Assembly: GCF_026738875.1 (NCBI RefSeq)
Contig: NZ_JAPQFJ010000010.1
Coordinates: 1-64,000, forward strand
Source: Clostridium brassicae
GTDB taxonomy: Bacteria > Bacillota > Clostridia > Clostridiales > Clostridiaceae
Direction of reading: 5' to 3'
DNA length: 64,000 nt
Each line of letters opens with the position of its first letter. The first letter of the stretch is position 1. Positions 37,620-46,979 of this stretch are shown piece after piece. A program made the translations under genes and the position numbers. The notes under the pieces are model-generated. The model searched no databases and was not told the origin of the DNA. It was given only the letters and a program-made list of their open reading frames with translations.

Positions 37620-37781
37620 ATGAAGATATTAGACAGGCTTTTAGATAGGTTAATAAATACAAATGAAATTGAAGAAGATAAAGATAGTAGTTTTAAAGAA
37701 GTAGTTGAAGAATGTGAAAGTGAGATAGACTTAAAAGCGTTAGAAATATTAACAATAATACAGAATAATATATCAATATAA
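37620..37781 (+). CDS. Small acidic protein (53 aa), unknown function
   Basis: The frame starts at ATG with GAGGTGG 7 bases upstream. It begins MKILDRLLDRLINTNEIEE and is amphipathic and Glu/Asp-rich with one Cys. A terminator stem starts at its last base. It stands between two terminators, so it is a free-standing small gene. No recognised family. Confidence 0.65.
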   Translation: MKILDRLLDRLINTNEIEEDKDSSFKEVVEECESEIDLKALEILTIIQNNISI

Positions 37782-37826
37782 AAATCTAAGCAGTTTTAAA
37801 ATATACTTAAAGCTGCTTAGATTTTT
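37781..37826 (+). terminator. Bidirectional terminator between the small acidic gene and the GGDEF gene
   Basis: AAAATCTAAGCAG (37781-37793) pairs with CTGCTTAGATTTT (37813-37825), followed by T. The minus-strand GGDEF gene ends 20 bases away and can use the same stem. Confidence 0.8.
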
Positions 37827-37845
37827 ATGAAGTTATGTTTAATGT

Positions 37846-39366
37846 TTATTCATTAGAATAAATTTTATAGGAGTTTCCATTCTCTTTTTTTGCAATATAC
37901 ATTGTAGAATCAGCATAATCTATTAAAGTACGAATATCATAAGTATGTTCAGGGTAAATGCTAATACCAATACTAATAGTAGAGTAAATAGTACAATCAT
38001 TGTATTTCATAGGCTCTTCTAAGGCAGTACAAACTTTTATAGCTAATAATTCTATATCTTTTAAAGAAGAAATGTTCTTTTGTATAATTACAAACTCATC
38101 TCCACCAAGTCTCCCTAATATACAATTTTCATCTAGTACATTTTTAACGATGTTTGCCATTTTTTTTAATACAAAATCTCCACAATGGTGTCCAAATTTA
38201 TCGTTAATTCCTTTAAAATTATTTAGGTCCATATAAAACAAAGCAAACTTATTTTTAGTGTCTTTAGATAAGTCATTTAATATTTGCATTATTTTTTTTC
38301 TGTTAGGTATTTCTGTTAAGGGATCATGATATGCCATATATAGTAATTGGTTTTGAGAATTTTCTAGTGCATTAAGTAAACTATTAAAGTCTCTATTTAG
38401 TTCTGTTATTTCATCCTCATTTTGTGAAGAATCTCTTATTCTTAATGAGAAATCTCCAGAGTTTTTTATTTTTATAACAACATTTCTTATGTTTATAACT
38501 CTTTTCAGTATGATTTCATTCATAAATGTAAAAAACATACATGTAGAGAAAAAAATAACAAAAAATAATAAAATCATGTACATGTATACACTATTTTCAA
38601 CAGTATTATAAATCTCTCTGTTTACAGACAATTCCATAAAAAGTGCGTTTTCTCCAAATATGTCTTTAAGAAAAATATATTCATGCAGTGTATTCTTATT
38701 TTTAATATTTATAAAAATATTATTGTCTATGTTATAGTCGAATTTTTCTGGTTTTACTACTTGTGTATGTAATCTCAAATTTTTATATAAATATTCAATG
38801 TTAGTGCTTTCTAAAGGTTTAACTAAAAGAAAAGCTCCGTTAGATAAATTAGAATTTTCTTTAATTACAGGATGGCAATTTATTAAAAAAGGAGTATTAT
38901 CAATAACTAGTATTCCTGTAATGCTTTTAGAAAGATTAAGAGAAGTCACTTTAGTTATAATTTGTTTATTAATGTTTATGTTCGAATTACTTGTCACATT
39001 AAAATTTTCATATGGAGTTCCACTATAAACTATATTTTTAGAATTATCTATAAAAGCAAAAAAACATATTTGTTGATGTTTGAAAGTTTCCATAGTAGAA
39101 AAATTTGATTTAATATAATCTTTATTATGGTTTTTCATAAATTCATATGTTTCATTCCAATTAGAATATTCAAGGTTAGTTAAAGACATAGTCTGGATTT
39201 CTTTATCTATGAAATTCAATATAGAATTAGCATTTTTTGATACCTCAGTTACTTCTAAATTGGTTGCTCTTTTTAGAAATATATTATGTGATGCAATAAA
39301 TAAAATTAAAATTGAAGTTAAAAATACGAATATAGATGCACTGAATACTCGTTCATATAGTTTCAT
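37846..39366 (-). CDS. CHASE4-type membrane diguanylate cyclase
   Basis: A 506-residue protein: membrane helix (about 8-27), an extracellular region resembling CHASE4 (about 50-225), a second helix (about 255-280), HAMP (about 280-335) and a GGDEF domain (about 340-503). LGRLGGDEFVII keeps the active GGDEF signature and DLNNFKGINDKFGHHCGD the substrate motifs, so it should make cyclic di-GMP. The RxxD inhibitory site before GGDEF is absent (DENC instead). ATG follows GGTGGGAG. Confidence 0.92.
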   Translation of the reverse strand: MKLYERVFSASIFVFLTSILILFIASHNIFLKRATNLEVTEVSKNANSILNFIDKEIQTMSLTNLEYSNWNETYEFMKNHNKDYIKSNFSTMETFKHQQICFFAFIDNSKNIVYSGTPYENFNVTSNSNININKQIITKVTSLNLSKSITGILVIDNTPFLINCHPVIKENSNLSNGAFLLVKPLESTNIEYLYKNLRLHTQVVKPEKFDYNIDNNIFINIKNKNTLHEYIFLKDIFGENALFMELSVNREIYNTVENSVYMYMILLFFVIFFSTCMFFTFMNEIILKRVINIRNVVIKIKNSGDFSLRIRDSSQNEDEITELNRDFNSLLNALENSQNQLLYMAYHDPLTEIPNRKKIMQILNDLSKDTKNKFALFYMDLNNFKGINDKFGHHCGDFVLKKMANIVKNVLDENCILGRLGGDEFVIIQKNISSLKDIELLAIKVCTALEEPMKYNDCTIYSTISIGISIYPEHTYDIRTLIDYADSTMYIAKKENGNSYKIYSNE

Positions 39367-39485
39367 TTAATATCTCCCACCACTTTAATAAAGATAAATA
39401 TAAATACATATATACTTAGTATTGAAAAAGATATATACATTATACTACTTTAATTATAATTAAAAATAAAAATAGTACAATAAAA

Positions 39486-39527
39486 AATGGCCAATTGAAA
39501 TTTGTTAATATTTTACAATTGGCCATT
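39486..39527 (-). terminator. Terminator of the alanine:Na+ symporter gene
   Basis: AATGGCCAATTG (39486-39497) pairs perfectly with CAATTGGCCATT (39516-39527), directly after the symporter stop at 39536; the minus-strand side is followed by TTTTTTA. Confidence 0.85.
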
Positions 39528-39535
39528 ACTTACTT

Positions 39536-40975
39536 TTATGCGTCTAAAATCTCTGATTTTTCTCTTTGCCAGCACTCTAAATTATTTAATCCATTAATAT
39601 TATCTGCATAGAACACGGGACTCTTACCATCTTTTCTTTGTTTGGTATAATCTTTTAACGCTTTAAAAGCAATGTTAGAAAGTTTTGCAATAGCAATTAA
39701 GTTAGTAACAGCCATTAATCCCATAAATAAGTCGGCTGCATCCCAAACTATTTGGATTTTTGAAATTGATCCAAATATAACCATAGCCAGTACTAGGAAT
39801 CTATAAATGGTTAACCAAGCTATATTTCCGTTCAAAAATTCTATATTTGTTTCTCCATAATAGTAATTACCTATTATGGAACTGAAAGCAAAAAGTAATA
39901 TACAAATTGCTATGAACGTATTTCCCCAAGAACCAACCTGAGAACTAAGGGCAGCTTGAGTAAGTTGAATTCCTTCCAACCCTTTAGTTAAATGTGATCC
40001 TGAAAGAAGAATTATAAAAGAAGTAGCACTACAAATTAAAATAGTATCAGTAAATACACCTAAGGTTTGAATAAATCCTTGCTTTACAGGATGAGTTACA
40101 TCAGCTGTTGCTGCAGCGTTTGGTGCACTTCCCATTCCTGCTTCATTTGAGAAAAGACCTCTTTTAATACCCATCATTATAGTTGCGCCAATACTTCCAC
40201 CAATAGCTTGTTCAAATCCGAAAGCGCTTTTGATAATAAGGGCGAATATGCTTGGAATCTGAGAAAAATTTTTCCCTACAACAAACAAGGCAACGGTAAC
40301 GTATCCAATAGCCATTATTGGTACTATTAATTCAACAATTCTGGCTATTCTTTTTACTCCACCAAAAATAATTAATGCTGTACATACTGTTATTGCAATA
40401 CCAACAAAAAGTCTTTTTGTACCAAAAGCTTGTTCAAATGCAAAAGTAATTGTATTTGCTTGAACAGCATTGAATACAAATCCATAAGATAAAGTAATTA
40501 AAATAGAGAAAAATACTCCCATCCATTTTTTATTTAGTCCTTTTTCCATATAGTAAGCAGGACCACCTCTAAAACCGTGTTTATCTTTAACTTTATAAAT
40601 TTGAGCTAATGTGCTTTCAACAAAACTTGAGCCAGCACCAATTAAAGCTATTAGCCACATCCAAAAGACTGCACCTGGGCCGCCTAAAGATATAGCTATA
40701 GCTACTCCAGCTAAGTTACCAGTTCCTACTCTAGAAGCTGTACTTATACAGAAGGCTTGGAAAGATGAAACGCCTTTATGTTCTTCGTTATTTGAAGAAA
40801 TAGAGTTGCTTGCTCCTTCGCCTAATAGTCTAAACATATGTCCGAAATATTTAAATTGAACAAAATTAGATTTAATCGTAAAATAAAGACCCAGTACAAT
40901 TAGTAAACCAATTAATACATATGACCATAGTATAGAATTACATTGAGAAATTACATTTTGAATAAAACTCAGCAT
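39536..40975 (-). CDS. Alanine/glycine:cation symporter (AGCS family)
   Basis: A 479-residue polytopic transporter of the AGCS family (AlsT/DagA/AgcS), which imports alanine or glycine with Na+. Conserved blocks are visible: SSFQAFCISTASRVGTGN, GPGAVFWMWLIALIGAGSSFVES, FRGGPAYYMEKG and GLFSNEAGMGSAPNAAA. Complete for the family (about 450-490). AAAAGGAG precedes ATG. A monocistronic unit with its own terminator. Confidence 0.95.
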   Translation of the reverse strand: MLSFIQNVISQCNSILWSYVLIGLLIVLGLYFTIKSNFVQFKYFGHMFRLLGEGASNSISSNNEEHKGVSSFQAFCISTASRVGTGNLAGVAIAISLGGPGAVFWMWLIALIGAGSSFVESTLAQIYKVKDKHGFRGGPAYYMEKGLNKKWMGVFFSILITLSYGFVFNAVQANTITFAFEQAFGTKRLFVGIAITVCTALIIFGGVKRIARIVELIVPIMAIGYVTVALFVVGKNFSQIPSIFALIIKSAFGFEQAIGGSIGATIMMGIKRGLFSNEAGMGSAPNAAATADVTHPVKQGFIQTLGVFTDTILICSATSFIILLSGSHLTKGLEGIQLTQAALSSQVGSWGNTFIAICILLFAFSSIIGNYYYGETNIEFLNGNIAWLTIYRFLVLAMVIFGSISKIQIVWDAADLFMGLMAVTNLIAIAKLSNIAFKALKDYTKQRKDGKSPVFYADNINGLNNLECWQREKSEILDA

Positions 40976-41148
40976 TAAATAGCACTCCTTTTATTTTTTA
41001 GTGTCTTTTAATATATATTTTATCAGAAAATATGACGTATATAAATTTTTTTATTATTGAAAATATTCAATTAACTGAATAATATTAGAAATTGAAGTCA
41101 TTTTTTCAAGTTGGAAAGTAGTTTTAGGTAGTATTTAGACCTATAGGT

Positions 41149-41176
41149 TTGAATTGATTGAAGTATTTGCTATAAT
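41149..41176 (+). promoter_or_regulatory. Promoter of the CaiB-family gene
   Basis: TTGAAT (41149-41154), 16 bases and TATAAT (41171-41176), 40 bases before the start codon. Confidence 0.6.
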
Positions 41177-41215
41177 TATACTTGTATTTAATATATTGGG
41201 ATAGGGGGAAGAAGT

Positions 41216-42397
41216 ATGAGTTTGCCGTTAGAAGGAATTAGAATTTTAGATTTATCAAGATATCTTCCAGGGCCACTTTGTACACAAATATTAGCTGATT
41301 TTGGAGGGGAAGTTATTAAAATAGAACAACCTAATACAGGAGAACTTGGAAGAAAATTAGCTCCGCTCATAGAAGGGGAAAGTTCTAGGTTTTTTTCTGT
41401 AAATCGTAATAAAAAAAGTATAACTCTCGATTTAAAAAAAGAAGAGGGAAAGGAAATATTTAAAAAATTAGTAGCAGATTGTGATGTTGTATTAGATCAA
41501 TTTAGACCAGGTGTTATGGATAAGATGGGATTAGGATATGAAGTTTTAAAAAATATAAATGAGGAATTAATATATTGCTCATTAACTGGATATGGATTAG
41601 ATGGACCTTTAAGAGATGCTGCTGGACATGATCTTAACTATTTAAGTTTAGCAGGAGTTACTGACCAAATAGGAAATAACAATGAAAATCCAGCTATAAG
41701 TGGAGTTCAAATAGCAGATACAGCAGCAGGATCTTTATATTCTGTTATAGCTATTTTATTAGCATTATTAAGTAGGGAAAAAACAGGTAAGGGTCAACTT
41801 TGTGATGTAGCTATGATGGATGGATCTATATCTTTATTAGCCTATGCATTAGGAGAATGGTCTGGGTCAGGAAGTCTTCCACAGAGAGGAAATGAAACTC
41901 TAACAGGTGGATACGCATGTTATCATGTATATAAGACTAAAGACGAAAAATATGTTAGTCTTGGAGCAGTGGAAGATAAGTTTTGGAGGGAATTTTGCCA
42001 AAGAATAGATAGAAAAGAATATATAGATACTCAATGGGATAAAGTAAAACAAGAAAATATAATAGAAGATATAAGCAATATTATTAGTGAAAAGACTAGA
42101 GATGAGTGGGTGGAATTTTTGTCTACCAGTAATATATGTTTTACTCCTGTTTTGAATATGGAAGAAATGTGCTCACATCCTCAAGTAATGGCAAGGAATA
42201 TGGTAAATAAAATATCTAATTTTAAAAATTCAGGGAAAGATATGGTTTTAACAGGAGTTCCAATAAAGTTATCTGATACTCCTGGACAAGCAAAATATAT
42301 TTTCCCTGAGTTGGGAGAAAATAATGAAGAGATATTTACAGCTATAGGGTATTCAAAAGAAGATATAGATAATTTTTATAAAAAGGCAGTTATTTAA
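41216..42397 (+). CDS. CaiB/BaiF family protein, alpha-methylacyl-CoA racemase-like
   Basis: A 393-residue class III CoA-transferase fold enzyme beginning LPLEGIRILDLSRYLPGPLC. AAGHDLNYL gives His138 and IADTAAG gives Asp168; their 30-residue spacing equals the His126/Asp156 acid-base pair of mycobacterial alpha-methylacyl-CoA racemase. That favours racemase over formyl- or carnitine-CoA transferase, although bacterial CoA transferases can share this look. GGGGGAAG precedes ATG. No acyl-CoA genes lie beside it. Substrate unknown. Confidence 0.85.
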   Translation: MSLPLEGIRILDLSRYLPGPLCTQILADFGGEVIKIEQPNTGELGRKLAPLIEGESSRFFSVNRNKKSITLDLKKEEGKEIFKKLVADCDVVLDQFRPGVMDKMGLGYEVLKNINEELIYCSLTGYGLDGPLRDAAGHDLNYLSLAGVTDQIGNNNENPAISGVQIADTAAGSLYSVIAILLALLSREKTGKGQLCDVAMMDGSISLLAYALGEWSGSGSLPQRGNETLTGGYACYHVYKTKDEKYVSLGAVEDKFWREFCQRIDRKEYIDTQWDKVKQENIIEDISNIISEKTRDEWVEFLSTSNICFTPVLNMEEMCSHPQVMARNMVNKISNFKNSGKDMVLTGVPIKLSDTPGQAKYIFPELGENNEEIFTAIGYSKEDIDNFYKKAVI

Positions 42398-42405
42398 ATA
42401 AATTG

Positions 42406-42436
42406 GACAAGTCATTTTGGACTTGTCTTTATTTTG
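42406..42436 (+). terminator. First of two terminators after the CaiB-family gene
   Basis: GACAAGTC (42406-42413) pairs with GACTTGTC (42420-42427), then TTTATTTT. Confidence 0.8.
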
Positions 42437-42443
42437 AAGAAAG

Positions 42444-42495
42444 TAGGTTACCACATAAGCTATTTAGCTTACATATTATGTGGTAACCTATTTTT
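42444..42495 (+). terminator. Second hairpin terminator, 15-bp perfect stem
   Basis: TAGGTTACCACATAA (42444-42458) and TTATGTGGTAACCTA (42476-42490) are exact complements, followed by TTTTTATAT. It lies just 17 bases after the first terminator. It may be a backup terminator or the 3' end of a short RNA. Confidence 0.7.
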
Positions 42496-42635
42496 ATATC
42501 TAAGAGGATATGTACTAGTGTCAATAATTGACTTAAAGCTAATTTTAACTTAGTTTTTTAAAATTAAACCTCTCTTTTAAAGAATGTAGGTAGTATAAAT
42601 TTTATTCTAGTACCAAATTTATGATTGATATCTGA

Positions 42636-42665
42636 GAATAATATACAGTATATTTTGGCAAACTA
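42636..42665 (+). promoter_or_regulatory. Possible sigma-G (forespore) promoter of the germinant receptor operon
   Basis: GAATA (42636-42640), 18 bases and CAAACTA (42659-42665) resemble the sigma-G consensus (about GNATR, 18, CATNNTA). GerA-type operons are transcribed in the forespore by sigma-G. The -10 match is one base off, so this is suggestive only. Confidence 0.4.
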
Positions 42666-42693
42666 TTATATATACTTAGGGAGGTATATATTA

Positions 42694-43785
42694 ATGAAAG
42701 ATTTTCTTACAAATAGACAAATTGCTTTCATACTTTTGGGAGTTATTATGGGGTTTGGAAATTTAGAACTTCCTAAGAATATAGCTGAAAAAGTAGGTAC
42801 GGGAGCATGGATTGCTATATTGATTGCAACATGTATAGCTTGTGTAATGGTTTGGATAAATACATATGTTTCATATATCTATAAAGAGCAGACACTATAT
42901 GAATATGGAGAATTATTGTTAGGAAAAACCTTAAGAACAATAATTGTAGTTATATATATAGTTTTTTTCTTTGTTAGTGTAACTTATATAGTTGAAAATT
43001 CAAGTTTAGTTATAAAACTTACAATACTTCTGAAAACGCCGCTTTGGGTAATATGTTTAATTTACTATTTAATTACATATTATGCAGTAACAAAAGGAAT
43101 AAGAGTTATTGCAAGAATATGCGAATTATATGGAATAGTAATAATTGTTTCTATTATTATTACTCACTTACTTATGTTTACAGAAGGAAAGTTAATAAAT
43201 ATAAGACCTTTTTTTTATCCATTAGAAGTTAAATCATATATTAAAGGAATTATTGAAATGGTTTTTCCGTTTTTAGGAATGGAATTATTAAGTATTATAC
43301 CTATGAATGAAAAAAACGAAGGAGTATGGAAACAGAATGTTTTTATGGTAGCGCTTATAGGAGGTATGTATGTCTTAATAGTAGAGTCATGCATTTCAGT
43401 AATGGGAGTAGATGATATAGTACATTATAATGATGCATTGTTAGCTGTGATTAGAAGAATAGATATTTCTTATTTAGAATTATTTAAGAGATTAGACGGG
43501 ATATTTATAATTTCTTGGATTATGGGTATATTTTCTACGTTGGTTATTTATTCATATGGTACGTCTTATTTATTAAGTAATTATTTTAAAAAAACTAATA
43601 TAAATTTTTTAACGGGAGTTATTCTCATGATATCTTTTGTTATAACTATTTTGCCAAAAAGAAATTATATTCAAATGCCTATGATTGTTAAAATCATCAA
43701 ATATCTAGGAGTGTTTTGTACAGTTATTGTACCAATAATATTATTTATTATTACAAAGGTGAAAAAGTATGATGAAAAAATTTAA
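42694..43785 (+). CDS. Spore germination receptor subunit B (GerAB/GerKB family)
   Basis: The start is placed at ATG 42694 (363 residues), 8 bases after GGGAGG; the frame extends upstream without a site. A ten-helix APC-superfamily permease-like protein of the endospore germination family, starting DFLTNRQIAFILLGVIMGFGNLELP. The B subunit sits in the spore inner membrane and binds the germinant. It is the first gene of a B-C-A receptor operon, overlapping the C-subunit gene by 17 bases. Confidence 0.9.
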   Translation: MKDFLTNRQIAFILLGVIMGFGNLELPKNIAEKVGTGAWIAILIATCIACVMVWINTYVSYIYKEQTLYEYGELLLGKTLRTIIVVIYIVFFFVSVTYIVENSSLVIKLTILLKTPLWVICLIYYLITYYAVTKGIRVIARICELYGIVIIVSIIITHLLMFTEGKLINIRPFFYPLEVKSYIKGIIEMVFPFLGMELLSIIPMNEKNEGVWKQNVFMVALIGGMYVLIVESCISVMGVDDIVHYNDALLAVIRRIDISYLELFKRLDGIFIISWIMGIFSTLVIYSYGTSYLLSNYFKKTNINFLTGVILMISFVITILPKRNYIQMPMIVKIIKYLGVFCTVIVPIILFIITKVKKYDEKI

Positions 43786-44905
43786 TAAGATTTTTAGTAT
43801 ATGTATTATTATGTTATTTTCTATATTTTTAATAGGATGTTGGGATTATGGGGATATTAATAAAAAAAATATTGTAATTTCAATAGGTATTGATCGCATG
43901 GGAGATATGCTAGAAATCTCAGGAGAAGTATCTAAACTTTTTTCTAAATTAGAAGAAAAAGGAAAAACGAATGTAACAAGTGTTTATACAGATTTGTCTT
44001 ATGGAAAAACGTTAGAAGAGGCTAGAGTGGATTTTAGTAGTAAACGTCCATATGAAACTTTTTTAGGAGCAACAAGAGTTGTGGTTTTTGGAAGAAAATA
44101 TGCTAGGGAAGGAATTGAACCATATATAAATAGAATTAATAAAACATATGACTATAGAAAAGCTGTTCTTGCATTTGTTAGTCGTGAACCACCATCACAG
44201 CTTTTTAGTAAAGACATACAGAATCATCTATCAGTAGGATTTTTTTTAGAAGATAATATAAATTTTCTCACTAATAAGGGAATGGCTATAAATAAAAATA
44301 TTGGGGAAATTCTTTCTGATATAGCAATGGGTGATGTAGGATATATGCTTCCGTATGTGGGAATAGAGCAGCAGAATGTTAGATACTTAGGATTAGCTGT
44401 TATGAGAGATTCTAAGCTAATAGATATTATTGATATAAAGGATACTGATGGAATTTTATATATTCAGGGAAAAAATATTAGTAGAGAAGAGACAATAAAC
44501 AGTCTTAAAGACCCTAAAAACAAGTTAAGCTTCGATACTAAAATAAATAAAAGAGATATTAAAGTGAAATATAAAGATAAAAAAATTGTTATAAATATAG
44601 ATTTGGATTTAGATGCTAAGCTTTCATATCAGTATTATTTAGATCCTTTAAATAACAAGGAATTGAAAGAATTCGAACATCTTATATCAGATAAAATAAA
44701 AAAGGATATAGAATTAAGTGTAAAAAGGTCACAAGACAACAAATGTGATATGTTTGGATTTGCAAGGTATTTTAGAGCTGATGACCCTAAAAACTATAAA
44801 AATATAAATTGGAGAGAAAATTATGACAAAGCAGATGTCATAGTTAATGTGAAAACAAAAATTGTAAGTATGAATTTATCTGATTATAAAGTTAAACATA
44901 AATAA
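43769..44905 (+). CDS. Spore germination receptor subunit C, lipoprotein (GerAC family)
   Basis: A 378-residue protein with a lipoprotein signal peptide: MMKKFNKIFSICIIM..FLIGC, with Cys25 as lipid site followed by WDYGDINKKNIV, the family's W-D motif. The C-terminal region (YKNINWRENYDKADVIVNVK) matches GerAC. AAAGGTGAAAAAGT precedes ATG. It is anchored outside the spore inner membrane. Confidence 0.9.
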   Translation: MMKKFNKIFSICIIMLFSIFLIGCWDYGDINKKNIVISIGIDRMGDMLEISGEVSKLFSKLEEKGKTNVTSVYTDLSYGKTLEEARVDFSSKRPYETFLGATRVVVFGRKYAREGIEPYINRINKTYDYRKAVLAFVSREPPSQLFSKDIQNHLSVGFFLEDNINFLTNKGMAINKNIGEILSDIAMGDVGYMLPYVGIEQQNVRYLGLAVMRDSKLIDIIDIKDTDGILYIQGKNISREETINSLKDPKNKLSFDTKINKRDIKVKYKDKKIVINIDLDLDAKLSYQYYLDPLNNKELKEFEHLISDKIKKDIELSVKRSQDNKCDMFGFARYFRADDPKNYKNINWRENYDKADVIVNVKTKIVSMNLSDYKVKHK

Positions 44906-44926
44906 TTAGAATGATGTGGTGAAAGC

Positions 44927-46351
44927 ATGAAGAACACTAAATATGAAAAAATTATAAAAAATAATATGATACAGAATTTGGGGATTAATATAAGAGAGAT
45001 ATATAATGCAAATAAAGAAATATTTATATTATATATACCAGAAATTACAGATAGAAAAAGAATTTCAGAAGATATAATAAAACCTATATTACAATATGAT
45101 AAGCAAGAGATTACAATAGATTTGATTTTAAAATCTATTGTTTACATGGATGATGTTGATAATGATAGTGATGAAAATAAAATTATAGATTATGTTATAA
45201 AAGGAAGATGTGTAATAATCTTGCCTACAGAGGAAAGATATATAATAGCTAATACTTATAAAGTTGATAAAAGAAATGTAGAAGCTCCAGCTATACAATC
45301 GTCTTTAAAGGGACCAAGAGACTCGTTTACTGAAAGTTTTGATACAAACTTATCATTAATACATTATAGGCTAAAAGATGAAGCACTTAGAATAGAAAAA
45401 TTTAGTGTGGGGAAGAGAACAAAAACAAGTACTGCTGTAATTTATATTGAAGATATAGCTAATACTAAATATGTTAATGAAGTAAAGAGTAAGTTAAAAA
45501 AAATAGATGTTGATGGGATAATCGACTCCTCATATATTGAGAAATTTATAAAGAAAAAAACATGGGGCTTATTTCCAGAAGTTGGCATATGTGAAAGGCC
45601 TGATAAAGCGTGTGCAGAAATGTTAAAAGGTAAAATATGTATTCTTGTTGAAGGAAGCAATTTAACACTAATTTTACCAAAGACATTTATAGAATTTTTA
45701 GATGCTAGTGATGATCATTATGAAAATACTTATATATCTATATCTTTAAAGTTTTTGAGAGTTCTTTCGTTAATGATAACCTTAATGTTATCACCATTTT
45801 ATATTGCTGTTATGAGCTTTCATCCAGATATTCTTCCGGCTAATTATATATTGACTTTAGCAGAAGCAAGATCTACTGTACCTATAAGTAATATAGTAGA
45901 AATTACAATTATGGAAATAGTATCAGAAATACTTAAAGAAGCAAGTCTGAGGCTTCCAAAACAAATAGGTGCTGCTATAGGTATTGTTGGAACTATCGTA
46001 ATTGGTCAAGCGGCTGTTACAGCCAGAATAGTAAGTCCACTTACAGTAATTATTATTGCTTTATCTACAATGACTTCTTTTATAGCTCCAGATCAATTAC
46101 TTTTAAAACCAATTATAATACTAAAATTTATGTTGATTTTTTTAACAGGAGTATTTGGAATATTTGGTTATACAATAGGAATTACTTTTATTGTAATTAG
46201 TATAGCTTCTAATGAAAGTCTAGAAGTACCTTTTACTGCTCCACTAGCTCCATCAAATTTAGGAGATTTGAAAGAATATATTTTTAGTGATATAAAATTA
46301 AACAAAAAAAGACCTTCTTTTTTAAGGACAAAAGATAAAACAAGACAGTAA
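44927..46351 (+). CDS. Spore germination receptor subunit A (GerAA family)
   Basis: A 474-residue GerAA-family protein: soluble N-terminal part (about 1-255) and four or five membrane segments at the C-terminal side (about 275-440). Conserved blocks include GPRDSFTESFDTNLSLIHYRLKD and EILKEASLRLPKQIGAAIGIVG. It is third in the operon, where A is usually first. Related SpoVA-free germination use is known for GerA receptors; the germinant is not predictable. Confidence 0.92.
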   Translation: MKNTKYEKIIKNNMIQNLGINIREIYNANKEIFILYIPEITDRKRISEDIIKPILQYDKQEITIDLILKSIVYMDDVDNDSDENKIIDYVIKGRCVIILPTEERYIIANTYKVDKRNVEAPAIQSSLKGPRDSFTESFDTNLSLIHYRLKDEALRIEKFSVGKRTKTSTAVIYIEDIANTKYVNEVKSKLKKIDVDGIIDSSYIEKFIKKKTWGLFPEVGICERPDKACAEMLKGKICILVEGSNLTLILPKTFIEFLDASDDHYENTYISISLKFLRVLSLMITLMLSPFYIAVMSFHPDILPANYILTLAEARSTVPISNIVEITIMEIVSEILKEASLRLPKQIGAAIGIVGTIVIGQAAVTARIVSPLTVIIIALSTMTSFIAPDQLLLKPIIILKFMLIFLTGVFGIFGYTIGITFIVISIASNESLEVPFTAPLAPSNLGDLKEYIFSDIKLNKKRPSFLRTKDKTRQ

Positions 46352-46456
46352 AAAAGATTTAAGGATAGTATATATGACATGAATTAAAAAAAATATAGAT
46401 AACACACATATGGAATATTACCTAATTGAACTCAATAGTATAATAAGGGGTGATTT

Positions 46457-46588
46457 TTGAGTAAAAATGCTGAGATCACTATAGCTGTTAGTGCGGGAAT
46501 TGGATTATTCATAGCTTTTATAGGATTCCAAAATGAAAAGATAGTTATAAGTGACAAAGTTACATTAGTTACTTATAGAAAACTCTAA
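46457..46588 (+). CDS. Small single-helix membrane peptide (43 aa)
   Basis: A 43-residue frame with a TTG start and AAGGGGTGAT 5 bases upstream. One hydrophobic helix (about 7-24, TIAVSAGIGLFIAFIGF) and a short charged tail. It lies 105 bases after the receptor A subunit gene. Its stop codon sits inside the left arm of a terminator stem. Some germinant receptors have a small D subunit with two helices; this has one, so identity is uncertain. Confidence 0.55.
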   Translation: MSKNAEITIAVSAGIGLFIAFIGFQNEKIVISDKVTLVTYRKL

Positions 46589-46621
46589 GAATTTATAAAA
46601 ATTTATAATTCTTAGAGTTTT
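46579..46621 (+). terminator. Rho-independent terminator after the small membrane peptide gene
   Basis: AAAACTCTAAGAATT (46579-46593) pairs with AATTCTTAGAGTTTT (46607-46621). The stem begins within the last codons of the 46457-46588 gene. Confidence 0.85.
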
Positions 46622-46695
46622 CACTTACATAGGATTTACAATTACATGAAATATTAAAATAATGAAAGTGTTGTTTAATGTTTTTTACTAGTAAA

Positions 46696-46830
46696 TTATT
46701 TATTATTTAAGTACATACCTACTAATATTCCACGCATAAAACTACAGCCAATAATACTTGCAAGGAACATTTTCTCATGCTTATTTAAACAATTGAAATG
46801 ATGATTGTTCATAATTCTACATCTCTTCAT
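46696..46830 (-). CDS. Small hydrophobic peptide (44 aa)
   Basis: A 44-residue frame starting ATG at 46828-46830 with a perfect AGGAGGTG 6 bases upstream on the minus strand. MKRCRIMNNHHFNC is a basic, Cys/His-containing head followed by a hydrophobic stretch (FLASIIGCSFMRGILVGMYL). Strong ribosome site and start context favour a real gene; no family recognised. Confidence 0.6.
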   Translation of the reverse strand: MKRCRIMNNHHFNCLNKHEKMFLASIIGCSFMRGILVGMYLNNK

Positions 46831-46979
46831 AAGAACACCTCCTAATGTTAGTATTCAAATTTAGAAACATGTTTATGAGTTTTTTATTAAACTTTATATA
46901 TTAAATTTGAGAATATTTTGTGTTGTTTAGGAATTTTTGATAATATAAATATATGTAAAAAAGATATGATTATAAACAG

